Of a stretch of DNA of 64,000 nucleotides, positions 43,439-55,123 are shown piece after piece. Source of the stretch: Eucommia ulmoides (Eukaryota > Streptophyta > Magnoliopsida > Garryales > Eucommiaceae); the NCBI GenBank assembly GCA_016647705.1, contig CM028330.1:52626897-52690896 (forward strand). The letters run 5' to 3'. Each line of letters starts with the position of its first letter. Position 1 is the stretch's first letter. Both the position numbers and the translations under genes were made by a program. A model generated the notes under the pieces. The model was not told the origin of the DNA, did not search any database, and saw only the letters and a program-made list of their open reading frames with translations.

Positions 43439-43870
43439 CTTTTGTTCAAATACACCATTCTCCCCCTAGTTTTCTTTAAATCTTCATTTTAGTCCAATTC
43501 AACCTTTATAAGTTTCTAAGATTTGTAATTTCACCCCTAACATTTAATTTTTGTAAATTAGATGACAATTTGCATTTCAAGTTTAAAATAAATGTTTCTA
43601 AATTTGCAATTTGACCTATAAAATTTTAATTTGAATTTTTAATTAACTCAATTTCACCCCGAATTTCCAATTACTCTAAATGCAACTAAAATGACATGCA
43701 TGCTACGATTGGGGTCTTACAACTAGCATTACACTTTAATCAAATTTGTTTGTCCTAGTCAACAAATTAAATTTATTTTATTCATCATTTGTTTGTCCTA
43801 GTCATATTTTTATTTGTCCTAATTATAAGTTTGTCTTAATCAGCAAAAGTTGTCATATTTTATATAATAG

Positions 43871-43903
43871 AGTAGCGTATAACCCGTGTCTAAAGGCACG
43901 GGT
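43871..43903 (-). mobile_element. 3' terminus of the large Helitron
   Basis: ACCCGTG (43882-43888) pairs with CACGGGT (43897-43903). On the minus strand the hairpin is followed by TTATACGCTACT, corresponding to TTATACACTAAT in the terminus at 39068. The terminal CTRR has decayed to CTAC. The helicase frames begin a few hundred bases to the right, as expected for an autonomous Helitron read on the minus strand. Positions 43904-44255 between them hold no gene. Confidence 0.6.
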
Positions 43904-44255
43904 GAAAAAAAATAACCTAATATTTATGCAATTAAGCAAAAAAATCAATAGACTCATCACAAAAACATCATTACAAAATATACTGCAAGTACCCACAATC
44001 ACAAATATTAACAAAAGTAATGAATTTTAATTGTTAATATGTGTTGTCAAAATATCTCTCAATAAACCTGTGCCTAAAACAAATAACAATAACTTAATTA
44101 CCTCATAATAACCCCACCAGTTTAGAACTCTTTAAACCAATTCCTTCATCAATCAAAAAAGTGAATGAATGATTAATGATAAAGTTTTTATAAACAAAAG
44201 AGTAACGAAAGAAAATACTAATGGAATTAGCGTACCAATAATTAAGTTGAGATCT

Positions 44256-47200
44256 TCACAATAAAATTTTTGGATAGACAATGTTAATTGTAAAAAGAGA
44301 TCCATTATCAGGGAGAAGGACACTTAACCGATCAAATGATATGAATCTTGATAAAGTAACATATAATTGGCCATGACTAAAGACTGGTGTAGTTAAATCA
44401 ACTTCAACAAATTTCACAGATTGCCCCTGTGATTTATTTATTGTCATAGCATATGCCAAACGAATAGGAAATTGCCGTCACGTCATTTAAAAAGGAAATT
44501 AAGAAGATGATGGAGTTAAAGATATTTTAAGAATGAATGCCAAATTTCTAACTTTATCACCGGTCAAAATTCTAGCCTCGATTATACACGAAACACACCT
44601 AACAACCATCAGCTAAGTCCCATTATAAAGTCCATCATTCGGTGCAATATTTCTCAGTAACATTATAGGACAACCTATTTTTATATCTAACTTAAATGGT
44701 AATAATCCTGAATGATCTAATGAATTTAGATACTCATTAAGATAACTATTAGTAAGTTGAGAATCAAATCCATCATTATCCGACATTTTGTCTGCAGCTA
44801 GGTATGTGATAATTTTTTCGTGAAGCATCTCTAATGCTGCTGAATTTATATTACTGACGTCATCATTCCATGCAAAAAGAATAGACCATTCAGTTAGAAA
44901 TGTAGGAGTAATAGTACCAGATATATCAAGACGTGGATAAACAGAAATTATCAATTCTTTCATATTACGACACTTGTGTATGGTTGATGGTAATTGTACA
45001 ATTTCATGCGGATCGCTTCCAATCTAAAAAATAAATAACAAAATATTATAGGTTATTTACCATAAAAAATATATGGGATGAGTTCTTAAAGAATTATACT
45101 ATTATTAAACTGAATTTTACCTGTAGTAAGTATCTTAAGAATTCAACATTATCAATTTTTGCGCTACTTAAACACATATTCTCGTCCAAAGTCAACACAT
45201 GTATATCTTTCCAAAGGAACGATCGTCAAAATGATGCAGTCACAATTTGTTGACGAACACCTTTAGGTATAGCAGGTAAGATTTGTCTGAAATCTCCTCC
45301 AAAAAAAATAGTGATACCCCCGAATGGTTTTGTCACGAATGTCTCGTAATGTGCGATCCACCAACTCAACACAATACTTATGTTGCATAGGAATTTCATC
45401 CCAAATAATTAGTTTTGCTTATCAAAATAGCTCGGCATGCAATGATTGTTTACTAAACCCACAAAATGAATTATCAAATATATCCAACGAAATGCGAAAC
45501 GTGAAATATGCAGTTCGACCTCCTTCAAGTAACAATGAAGCAATACCAAACGATACTACAGTAATAACAATATAACCATGGTTGCGACATTTTGTTGTGA
45601 TCATATTATACAAAAATATTTTTTCAGTACCAGCACTACCATTTAGAAAGAACATTTTACCTTGATTAGCAAACAGCGATGAAGTAATTGCTTCATAAAC
45701 AACATGTTGCCCACGATTGAGAAGATCAATATTAACTTGTACATTTAGTTGTTGCGCCTCACTCTGCATTTGTCAATATTCCCATATCAGTCTATTGCCA
45801 ACTATCATATTCTAATTTTTTACTGGTTGAGGCATCGATGGAAAATCAAGTAAACTCTTACTAGATTCTTGAAGAAGTTGATTCAAAATATATAACTCAT
45901 AGTTTTTTATTTGTTCTTCGATTGGAGAGGGAATGACAAATATATTACAAAGTTTGTGAGCAAGATCGTCACATATGTCCATTAAAAATTGATGTCATAA
46001 TTCACACGGATTTGTTGGAGAACACTGTGTAAGAATAACACAAAATAATCTCCGGAACTGATATCTAGTAGTCATAATTGATGCCTCTTGAAGGTACTAC
46101 ACCCATTCACCATCATCTTTCAAAATCCCCCTTGCTACACATGTGGCTTTGAATGTTGGATATTTAATGTCATTGAATGTACGTAAGTTTTCAAATGATC
46201 GTGGTCCTTTAACCACAGTCAATAATAGACGAAGATAAAATCGTTCACCTGAATTGCGCGGGGTAAAGTACATTCTACCAATAGCAAACCCCCTTGACCG
46301 TCATGTCCATATCTTTTGAGTTTTATTTCAAACAAAATGCAGAGGAAACTCTTGATAAGTATAAACCCGTGCATCTTCATGTGCATCGCAATATGCGAAG
46401 AACGATGTCAAAGTTGAACGTTGTGATTGAGCCCGAGAAACAATTGCGTCCATGCATTTGTTAGGATTAAAGACAACACGATGCATCTCAGGCAAATGGA
46501 GTGTCAATCGAACAACCGTCGAAATCTCTTCATGCATGGAAAAACTAAAAAGACGCCAAGCTGCTTCAGACGGTTTGATTTACCTCACATCATGATATTG
46601 TTTAATCTTATCTACTCCTCCTAAAGTCAATGTTACTCGATCAACTACTTTGTGAATATACTTGTTAATATATTTAACACATCAAAGTTCAGCACAAACT
46701 TCAACATTGATATGACAATCGAATTTCTTTGAAAGATATGCATTGTAAGGAACAATATATCTATTGTCAACCTCTTGTCCCCTTACTTTGTAAACTTTTT
46801 CATTATTGCGACGATGATAAATAGGATATCCTTCTTCATCCATGGTGATTTCGTCTAAAAAGCTTGCGGGTATCTCTTAGTGCATCGATTATTATCTATG
46901 TAAGGTGCTTGCGGATTTCAAATACCACATGGTCCATGCACCATACATGTTTTGATGGTTTCAAAAAGTTTTGGCTCTTTAATTGGATCGGAAAATTCTG
47001 CACAAACTATTCTATCTACTTGTTTACATGTTTGGATTTTGTCTAGATTGTCAAGAAATATTAATAAATGCATGTGCGGCAACCCTCTTTTTTGGTATTC
47101 AATTGTATAAACATGACCAACTTTTTTTTCGAATACTTGTGTCTTTTCAATCTCTTTCATCAGTGCATTTTTTTTCAACTCAAATACACGGACAATTAAA

Positions 47201-47550
47201 TCGGGGCGGTCGATTGGATTTTGATACGACAACAAAGCTAAAGTGATTTCCATCCACCTAGGATTTGCAGTCATGGTGAGAAATACATCTGCGTGATGAT
47301 TGTACCGCGTTATAGTCATCGCATCTTGAAAAATTTCAAACATTTGTCTCGAACCACCAATAAAAGATGACGGCAAGATAATTCGTTGGCCTATTTGATC
47401 AGGTTCTAACCCATCTACTGCTCTATCACATATATTTTGATATAGTTCACCACGAATATTTTTTTGATTGAGCCTAAAGTAATTTAAGCGTTTTGTTTAG
47501 TTGTAGCCCATGCATCTACCAATAACTCTTGAAATAGTTTTTCTCCTATT
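44256..47550 (-). pseudogene. Helitron Rep/helicase, C-terminal part, decayed
   Basis: Read from 47550 downward. The Rep core has LFQELLVDAWA, LPSSFIGGSRQM and DVFLTMTANPRWMEI. The HUH motif PHMHLLIFL lies near 47070-47085, and the paired-tyrosine motif KYINKYIHK at about 46650-46675. The PIF1-like helicase follows: a degenerate Walker [10 protein letters not shown] (about 45617-45643, normal GTGKT lost), a middle region with CPIMLLRN (44613-44963), and motifs [13 protein letters not shown] and YVTLSR at the end (44256-44459). Many stops and frame changes break it, including a TGA before CVKYINKY. Rolling-circle replication protein of an autonomous Helitron, now inactive. Its N-terminal part continues across the Tat insertion at 61363. 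Confidence 0.85.
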
Positions 47551-47939
47551 TGAACGCGTCCCAATATTCCAAAGAAAATCAAAAGAATATAGACATATTT
47601 GTTTGTTGACAAAATGAGAAGGATTTTTTAAAAACGTCGATTTTCTCATTAAAATATACTTAAGCCTGTTTTAAAAAAAAGAGTCGCCACCTAACATTGG
47701 GTTTAAATGATGTGCTAGGTCACCATATTTTTCTTTTTTGAAAACAATTTAAAAAAATGGCTTAAGTAAAAATTTGACTCCAAAATAACATGGTCTGACC
47801 AGAGATTCGTTTAAAGAGTTCGGGGGTCAATTACGCTCGGGGAAGGTGTCAAGCACTCCAAGACGCCCGTCCAAAGACGGTATCTTATCCGATTAAGTCC
47901 AATTAAAATTTAAATCCAAATGTTTTTATTTTATTTTGA

Positions 47940-49000
47940 AATCCTCCTCATACACACACACATACACATACACATACATCGAGAGAAGTAATCTCCCTTC
48001 TAAACTTAGACCGTTCTAATGGAAGGTTGGGAATTTTCCACCTTATCTTGTTAGCACATTATATTTAACACAAGTTAAAGAAACACACGCACGCACACAC
48101 TCACACACATCGAGGGGAGTAATTCCCTTCTAAACCTAAACCGTTCCAATGGAAGGTTGGGAATTTTCTACCTTATCTTGTTAGCACATTATATTTAATA
48201 CGAGTTAAAGAAACACACGCTCACACACGCACACACACATCGAGGGGAGTAATTCCCTTCTAAATTTAAACCGTTCAAATGGAAGGTTGGAAATTTTCCA
48301 CCTTATCTTATCAGCACATTATATTTAATACGAGTTAAAGAAACACACGCACACACACGTACGCACGTACACATCGAGGGGAGTAATTCTCTTCTAAATT
48401 TTTTTTAAACCGTTCAAATGGAAGGTTGGGAATTTTTCACCTTATCTTGTTAGCACATTATATTTAATACGAGTTAAAGAAACACACGCGCGCGCACACA
48501 CACACACACACTCCTCAAGGGAAGTAATTTCATTCTAAACTTAAACCGTTCCAATGGAAGGTCAGAAGTTTTTCACCTCATATTGTTAGCACATTATATT
48601 TAATACAAATTAAATAAAACACACGCACACACGCACACACGCGCACACTCCTCAAGGGGAGTAATTTCATTCTAAACTTAAACCGTTCCAATGGAAGGTC
48701 AGAAGTTTTCCACCTCGTATTGTTAGCACATTATATTTAATACAAATTAAATAAAACATACGCGCCCACACACTCACACGCATCGAGGGGAGTAATTCTC
48801 TTCTAAACTTAAACCGTTCCAATGGAAGGTTGGAAATTTTTTACCTCATCTTGTTAGCACATTATATTTAATACGAGTTAAAAAAATACACGTACATACA
48901 CGCACGCACACACACACACCTTGAGGGGAGTAATTTCTTTCTAAACCTAAACCGTTCCAATGGAAGGCAGAGATATTTCCACCTCGTTTTATTTACTCAA
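47940..49000. repeat. Minisatellite in the Tat 3' LTR, about 135 bp x 8
   Basis: Eight units each consist of a (CA)n/(CACG)n microsatellite, then TCGAGGGGAGTAATT, CTAAACCTAAACCGTTCC, AATGGAAGGTTGGGAATTT and TTGTTAGCACATTATATTT. Units start about 47977, 48108, 48238, 48371, 48510, 48650, 48781 and 48918. The right LTR has the matching array. Confidence 0.92.
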
Positions 49001-49269
49001 AAAAAAATTAAAAATAAATAAATAAATAAAAAATAATAAAAAGAGAAAAAAAATCTAATTTACAAAAAAAAAATTAGTATAGTAACAACTTATTTAAAAA
49101 TAAGAGTAAGATTTACAACAGATGAAAATTTACAACCTTCTTGGAGATTTTTTTCTTCTTCAAAATTATAATAAAATGAAAATAATATTATTTTCTTCAA
49201 AATTTCTCTCCAGATTTCACCTCTCCCTTGCCAAAAAAAAAAATCCCCTTCTCTTGTCTGAGCTTTCTT

Positions 49270-49280
49270 CTATTTATAGG
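49270..49280 (-). promoter_or_regulatory. TATA box of the Tat 3' LTR
   Basis: CCTATAAATAG on the minus strand, a strong plant TATA box, lies about 57 bp downstream (in element orientation) of the palindrome cluster. Confidence 0.7.
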
Positions 49281-49336
49281 AAATTCAAATGCGAAACTCG
49301 TCCGACAAAAGTTAAACAAAAGGAAGAAAAAGGGGG

Positions 49337-49480
49337 TGGGTGCACCGAAATTCGGTGCACCCACCCCCTTTTGGGTGCACCGAACTTCGGTGCACCCAAA
49401 AGGTGTGGGCAGAGAGTATTTGCTCTCTGCCCATGCTGGCCGCATATGCGGCCAACAACACTGGTCGCACATGTGACCTC
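49337..49480. repeat. Cluster of palindromes upstream of the Tat LTR TATA box
   Basis: Adjacent inverted repeats: an 18-bp-arm palindrome centred on GGTGCACCGAAATTCGG, a 16-bp-arm palindrome with GGGTGCACCGAAC, a GGGCAGAGAG...CTCTCTGCCC hairpin, a perfect GGCCGCATATGCGGCC, and a looser GGTCGCACATGTGACC. The counterpart in the other LTR is at 60895-61050. Confidence 0.9.
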
Positions 49481-49779
49481 AATGCAACCCCCCACCCCCG
49501 TTCAGTTCAGGCCTCTCTCGTTCTCGTCTGTTTCTTGTCCATTTTGTTCTGAATTAACGCATTTTTATTCCACTTCGAAAAATCTACAAAACCAAAAATA
49601 AATAAATAAATCAATTACTAATATTTAATTTACTTAAGAGATTAACAAAACTTAATTTAGCAGTATTAAACCGCACAAATGCGGTACAATCAAAACAAAA
49701 TAAATAGGAAAATAAAATAAAGGTAACTATAAAAGAAAGTATAATATTTTTGCGAGGCGGTTAAAATGCCATGTCTACA

Positions 49780-49793
49780 GCTACTCCTCTTTG
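49780..49793 (-). other. Polypurine tract of the Tat element
   Basis: On the minus strand CAAAGAGGAGTAGC directly precedes the 3' LTR (first base 49779). Confidence 0.7.
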
Positions 49794-49906
49794 TCATGCA
49801 AGTTCCACTTGCTTGACAAAGATAAAAGACCACGTCATTTTGATCGTCCCATTTGTTTTATTATTTTTTTTTAGTGCATTTTCAATAGTAGAACAAATAA
49901 AGTAAA

Positions 49907-50390
49907 ATGACTCATGACGATACTCATGACGAACAAGTGTACGTTTAGAGTAATAAAAGAAGACTCATGACGAATAAGTGTCCGTTTAGAGAAATAAAAG
50001 AATGATTCATGACGATGTTCATGACAAACAAATGTCCGTTTAGGGGATCATTTAGAGTGATAAAAAAATTAACTCGTGATGATACTCATGACGAACCAGT
50101 GTCTGTTAAGATGATCGTTTAGAGTAATAAAATGACTCATGACGAACATGTGTCCATTTAGAGGATCATTTAGAATAATAAAAAAATTACTCATGGCGAT
50201 ATTCATGACAAACGCGTGTCTGTTTAGAGGATCGTTTAGAGTAATAAAAATGACTCATGACGATACTCATGACAAACGCGTATCTGTTTAGAAGATCGTT
50301 TAGAGTAATAAAAAATGACTCCTGACGATACTCATGACGAACACGTGTCCGTTTAGAGGATCGTTTAGAGTGATAAAAATTATTCATGCC
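49907..50390. repeat. Tandem repeats in the Tat 3' non-coding region
   Basis: About eight variable units of 45-75 bp with ACTCATGACGA, GTGTCCGTTTAGAGG and ATCGTTTAGAGTAATAAAA lie between integrase and the 3' LTR. Confidence 0.85.
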
Positions 50391-51491
50391 CCAGCCCTCT
50401 TGGCCAGGGGCCCAAAGAAAATTCAGAAGTATAAAATATGCCCCAACTTATGACTAAGCCAGAATGAGAGAGCAAAGATATAAATGTGCCCCAGCCGAAC
50501 TCTCAGATGACTGAACATTTATAGATTGCCTGCGTACCTTAGTATTATGCCAAGGATCAAGTTTAGCGTAGTTCACTTTTCGCCCTTTTCAGGGCAAAAC
50601 GCATACCTGGATGCTCATTTAGAGCTTCTAAACTTTCAGCAATAAAAGTCTCTAATTCGAGCCGGAAGGTAAGAAGTCTTTGTGATAGAGAAATCCATAC
50701 TTCCATGCCTTTTGAAATCCCTGTAATTGGACAAAAACATATGCAACACGAAAATTTAGTCTGAAAAACTTGTTACCCTTGACGACTCGCAATTCCGTTC
50801 TCCCCTTTTCTGTCGCACTCTCTCGTTTGATGGCGCTTGACTTTCTCGGGATAGTATCGGGAGATTTTTTTTCGTCTCGTTCTTCCGTCAATCTTAGAGA
50901 TGTACTTTCTGGAGGTTTTCTCCGGGTTGTTGGCGGGGTCTGGTTTTTGGACAACATCCCTATCAGCCTTTATTTCTCTGCACCCGCCGATTCTCATTTT
51001 CTCTTTTCTACTAGGCATCCTTAGTGCTTAGGAGAATCATATACTCCTGCTTGCTTTGTATTTTTCAAATCCTGCAAAACTGATTTAACCAAATATGGAA
51101 AAAAACATGTAAAACCTTACCCCAAACAGGTATCTTTATCACCAGATATGTTGATTGCGAGATTTCAAGCCGGATTGTCTGACAAGTATGATTTCAATAC
51201 AAATTTGAGCCATATTTGATGTTTCTTTTCACAGATTCCAACTCTTGCTCAAATCCATCAAGTTCCGAACACGAAAAAGTCTTACGGTCAATAGAAGTCA
51301 GCCGTAGTGGAAATTCCAAAAATGTCCCTAGGAGTGATCTAACTGTTCTTTTTTTTTTGCGACACGGTCTCTATATTTTTCTCATAGCGCTCTTTCGAGT
51401 TTTCACCATGTTCGAGCCTTTTTTTTTTTTTTTTTTAAGCAACAGATAATCACAAATTGAAATAAACTTACTTAGAAAAGAAGGACATTTA
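50391..51491. other. Tat element 3' region, no gene recognised
   Basis: A 1.1-kb stretch between the tandem repeats and the integrase stop. Short open frames exist on both strands (for example minus 50652-50957, Lys/Arg-rich), but none has a recognisable domain. Confidence 0.5.
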
Positions 51492-53111
51492 TTAGGCAAA
51501 GTATTTTTTTACAGAATCCGAGTTTAGGGGCTCAGAAAATACATCACCATCCATTTCCTGGAGAATCAACGCTCCACCGCTCAAAGCCTTATGAACAACA
51601 AAAGGACCTTCCCAATTTGGCGCGAACTTACCCTTAGCTTCATCTTGGAAAGGGAAGATTTTCTTCAATATTAACTCACCGATCTTGAAGACTCTAGGGT
51701 ATACCCGTTTATCATGAGCTCTGGTAATCCTCTGTCTGTAACACTGTCCATGGCATATCGTTGTTAGCCGCTTTTCATCGATTAAACAAAGTTGGTCCAA
51801 CCGTTGTTGTACCCATTCAGTTTCATCAAGCTCGGCCTCTATGAGCACTCGTAGAGATGGAATTTCCACCTCGGCCGGTATCACCGCTTCTGTGCCATAG
51901 ACCAAAGAATAGGAGGTTGCCCCTGTCGAGGTCCGAACCGAGGTCCGGTAAGCCATCAAAGCATATGGCAGTATATTATCCCACTCTTTATAATTATCAA
52001 TCATCTTCCGGAGAATTTTCTTTATATTTTTGTTGGCGACTTCCACTGCTCCATTCATTTTTGGACGGTAAGGCGCTGAGTTTTTGTGCTCAATCTTGAA
52101 CTGCTGACATATTTTCTGTATTTCTAAACCCTTCAGGTTTTTAGCATTGTCGGTTATCAATGTTTGCGGCAAACCGTATCTTGACACAATATTTTCTTTG
52201 ATGAATCGAGCTACTATCTTTTGAGTCACTTGGGTTAAGGAAACAACTTCTACCCACTTGGAAAAATAATCAATTGCCACCAAGATAAAGCGATAACCAC
52301 TCGGCGCCTTAGGGGTAACTTCCCCAATAACGTCCATACCCCGCATTGAGAAGGGCCATGGGGCCGCCAAGCAATGAAGGTGCGAAGGTGGGACATGGAT
52401 TTGATCACCATGAATCTGACACTTATGGTATCTTCGAACAAACTGCACGCAGTCGCTTTCCATCGTTAGCCAAAAATGACTGGTCCTCAGGATCTTCTTG
52501 GCAAGCATGAAGCCGCTCATGTGAGGTCCACATATGCCATCATGGACCTCTTTCATCAACTGGATGGCCTCTTCGGCTCCAACACATCTCAACAGGCCCA
52601 TGTTAGGAGAGCGTTTGTACAGTGTCTCCCCGCTTAGGAAGAATTGGCCTGCTAACCTCCGGAGAGTTTTTCGATCAACACTTGATGCCCCTTCCGGATG
52701 CTCTTGATTTTTCAGAAAGTTCTTTATGTCATGGTACCACGGGTCTTTGGCTGGCTCAGATTCAAGCTGGCAACAGTGGGCCGGTCGGCGTTGAACTCGG
52801 ATTACCACCGGAATGATATCATCATCCTCTCGAGTGATAGAGATCATAGATGCCAAGGTAGCTAAGGCATCGACGAAGTCATTTTTGAGCCTCGGTATGC
52901 TTTCAAATTCTATCATTGTAAATTGCTCGCACAACTCTAGGAGGTGATTGTTATAGGCTATCAAGTTCGGATCTCTCGTGGCATACTTATCCGTCACCTG
53001 ATTGATTATCAGCTCAGAATCCCCAAACACTAGCAATTCTTTGATTTTCATATCGACAGCCAGCTGGAGTCCCAGAATACAAGTTTCGTACTCAGCTCGA
53101 TTATTTGTGCT
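51492..53111 (-). pseudogene. Tat second RNase H and integrase
   Basis: Continues in frame after a TAG at 53112. The N-terminal part has LLVFGDSELIINQV and FVDALATLASM, the archaeal-type RNase H specific to Tat elements. The integrase zinc finger (HDGICGPHMSG...CVQFVRRYHKC) is followed by the core with GMDVIGEV, ITDNAKNL and a Glu in NGAVEVANKN, and by a C-terminal part ending at 51492. The 520-codon stretch from 53051 is open, the longest in the element. Confidence 0.9.
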
Positions 53112-54984
53112 CTAGAACTTCAACTTGGAAGCCACTGGATAATGCTGCTTGCCTAGAGAAACCAAAACGGCTCCGATTCCAGCCCCTCGAGAGTTCACTA
53201 CTCCATCAAAATACATTTTCCAAACTGTTTCCTCGTTTTCTTCCTCCACCGCATGAATCGACTCGTCAGGGAATAGCGTCTCAAGAGGCTGGTTATCCGT
53301 TTGAGCTGGACAACTAGCCAATTGATCTGCTATTGCCTGACCCTTCACTGACTTTTGGGTCTTGTAGATGATATCGAACTCCGTCAGCAGCATCTGCCAT
53401 TTTGCAACTTTTCCTAACAGAATCGGCTTCTCGAAGATGTACTTTAAGGGATCCATCCTGGCTATCAAGTAGGTAGTCAGTGGGAGCATATAATGGCGCA
53501 GTCTTTGAGCAGACCAAGCTAATGCACAACAGGTCCTCTTCAGCAAGGTATAATTTTTCTCATACTTCGTAAAACGCTTGCTGAGGTAGTAGATGGCTTG
53601 CTCTTTCTTTCCAAATTTATCGAGTTGCCAGAGAATAGCTCCCATGGAGGAGTCGAGAACTGACAAATATAGTAATAACGGAACCTTCTCCCAAGGCGGC
53701 ACTAGAACAAGAGGGTTCGTTAGATAGACTTTAATTTTCTCCAAGGCATTCTGGCAATCTGCATTCCATCGCCCGTCACTTTCTTTTCGAAGTAGCTTGA
53801 AGATTGGCTCACAAGTGGCAGTGAGTTGGAAGATGAATCGGGCTATGAAATTTAATCGCCCCAGAAAACTTCGGATCTCTTTCTCATTTCTCGGTGGTGG
53901 CATCTCACGAATGGCCTTCGTCTTTGCAGGATCAATCTCGATTCCATGGCAATTTACCATGAAACCAAGAAGTTTTTCGGAAGCCACCCCAAACGCGCAT
54001 TTTGCTAGATTGAGCTTGAGCTGGTACTTTCGAAGTCTGTCGAACATCTTTTTCAAATGGCAGAGATGATCCTCGTTCTCCTGAGATTTAACGATCATGT
54101 CATCTACATATACCTCCATCTCTTTGTGCATCATATCATGAAAGAGGGTCGTCATTGCTCTTTGGTATGTTGCCCCGGCATTTTTGAGACCGAAAGGCAT
54201 CACCCTATAGCAAAAGACCCCATATGGTGTAGTGAAGGCTGTCTTTTCTCGATTTTTCTCATCCATCAGAATCTGATTATAGCCAGAGAATCCATCGACG
54301 AAAGAATAGAGCTTTCGCCCCTGCAGTATTGTCGATGATGATGTGAATGTTTGGCAGTGGGAAATCATCTTTCGGACTTACCCGATTGAGATCACGATAA
54401 TCCACGCAGACTCTGATTTTTCCTGAGGACTTTGGCATGGGAACGACATTTGAGAACCATTCACTGTAGTTACAGACTTCAATAATTCCGGTATTGAATT
54501 GCTTCACGATCTCTTCCTTGACCTCGAGGCTGACAGCGGGCCTCAACTGTCTCAACTTTTGTTTGACTGGTACACTCCCCGACTTTAGCGGCAGCTTATA
54601 GGCCACGATACTCTTGTCCAGTCCTACCATGTCATCGTAGGACCAGGCAAAGATATCTTGGTAGGAAATTAAGAGCGTTATCAACTCTTTCTTTTCCAGA
54701 GTCATGAGGGCTGATCCAATCTTTACTTCCTTCAACTCTTCCGAGGTCCCCAAGTTTATCAACTCGGTCTCATCGTTACTGGGAATCGGCTTGTTCTCGA
54801 ACTCCGTAAAAGCTTTTCGGATCTCACCATCGTCTGGCTGGCAAGAGTCATCTTCTGTTTCCACTTCCATCGGGTCATGGTCTGGTTCTGCATTGAAATC
54901 ATACTTATCGCACTTTAGCTCAATTAAATCGCATGCATCATATACTGGTAATTTAGGCATCCTGAAAGCATAAAATTTAAACAT
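53112..54984 (-). pseudogene. Tat reverse transcriptase and RNase H, frameshifted
   Basis: Begins in one frame (from 54984: PKLPVYDACDLIELK, then RT start with CVDYRDLNRVSPKDDFPLPN) and shifts frame near 54325. It continues with SFVDGFSGYNQI, MPFGLKNAGATYQ and the catalytic YVDDMIVKS, RNase H (LSVLDSSMGAIL, YYLSKRF), and the beginning of the second RNase H (VNSRGAGIGAVLV). It ends at an in-frame TAG (53112-53114). A TTTATGCTTTCAG splice-acceptor-like sequence sits at the very start (54962 on the minus strand), discussed in the findings. Confidence 0.9.
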
Positions 54985-55123
54985 TTAAACCATATGTTGG
55001 ATAAAGCATAATTGCATTCATTAAATATAAAAAGCCATTACAAAGCAAAATCATTTTCCATCCAGAAGGCTAGGTGGATGGAGGGATGACCAACAGAAAA
55101 TCTCCCTAAGTTTACCGAAACGC

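Larger units (their letters stand above)
40989..43721 (-). mobile_element. Solo LTR, minus orientation, chromovirus-like
   Basis: 2733 bp. Read on the minus strand it starts TGTAAGACCCCAATCG and ends GGGTTGTAACA. Target duplications are ATTAG (40984-40988) and ACTAG (43722-43726), 4 of 5 matching. No internal domains. It contains a 33-bp tandem array, the conserved GGTACC box, a 72-bp repeat with CGCCTCGGCGA palindromes, and (AT)n runs at about 42079-42108 and 43408-43432. Its termini and conserved box relate it to the chromovirus LTRs at 10894 and 17303. Confidence 0.78.
47551..49779 (-). repeat. 3' LTR of the Tat element
   Basis: 2229 bp. On plus it begins TGAACGCG and ends TGTCTACA. It contains an approximately 135-bp minisatellite (47940-49000), a TATA box (49270-49280) and a palindrome cluster (49337-49480). 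Confidence 0.92.

Noticed and set aside
47940..49000. CRISPR-like regularly spaced repeats
   Set aside because: Units are contiguous 135-bp tandem repeats with microsatellites inside a plant LTR, without unique spacers.
49122..49601. 159-codon frame in the Tat LTR and its counterparts at 60811-61204
   Set aside because: Runs through the palindrome cluster, and frames are open on both strands by symmetry. There is no conserved protein.
50187..50387. Repetitive 66-residue frame
   Set aside because: Translation of the 3' tandem repeats of the Tat element.
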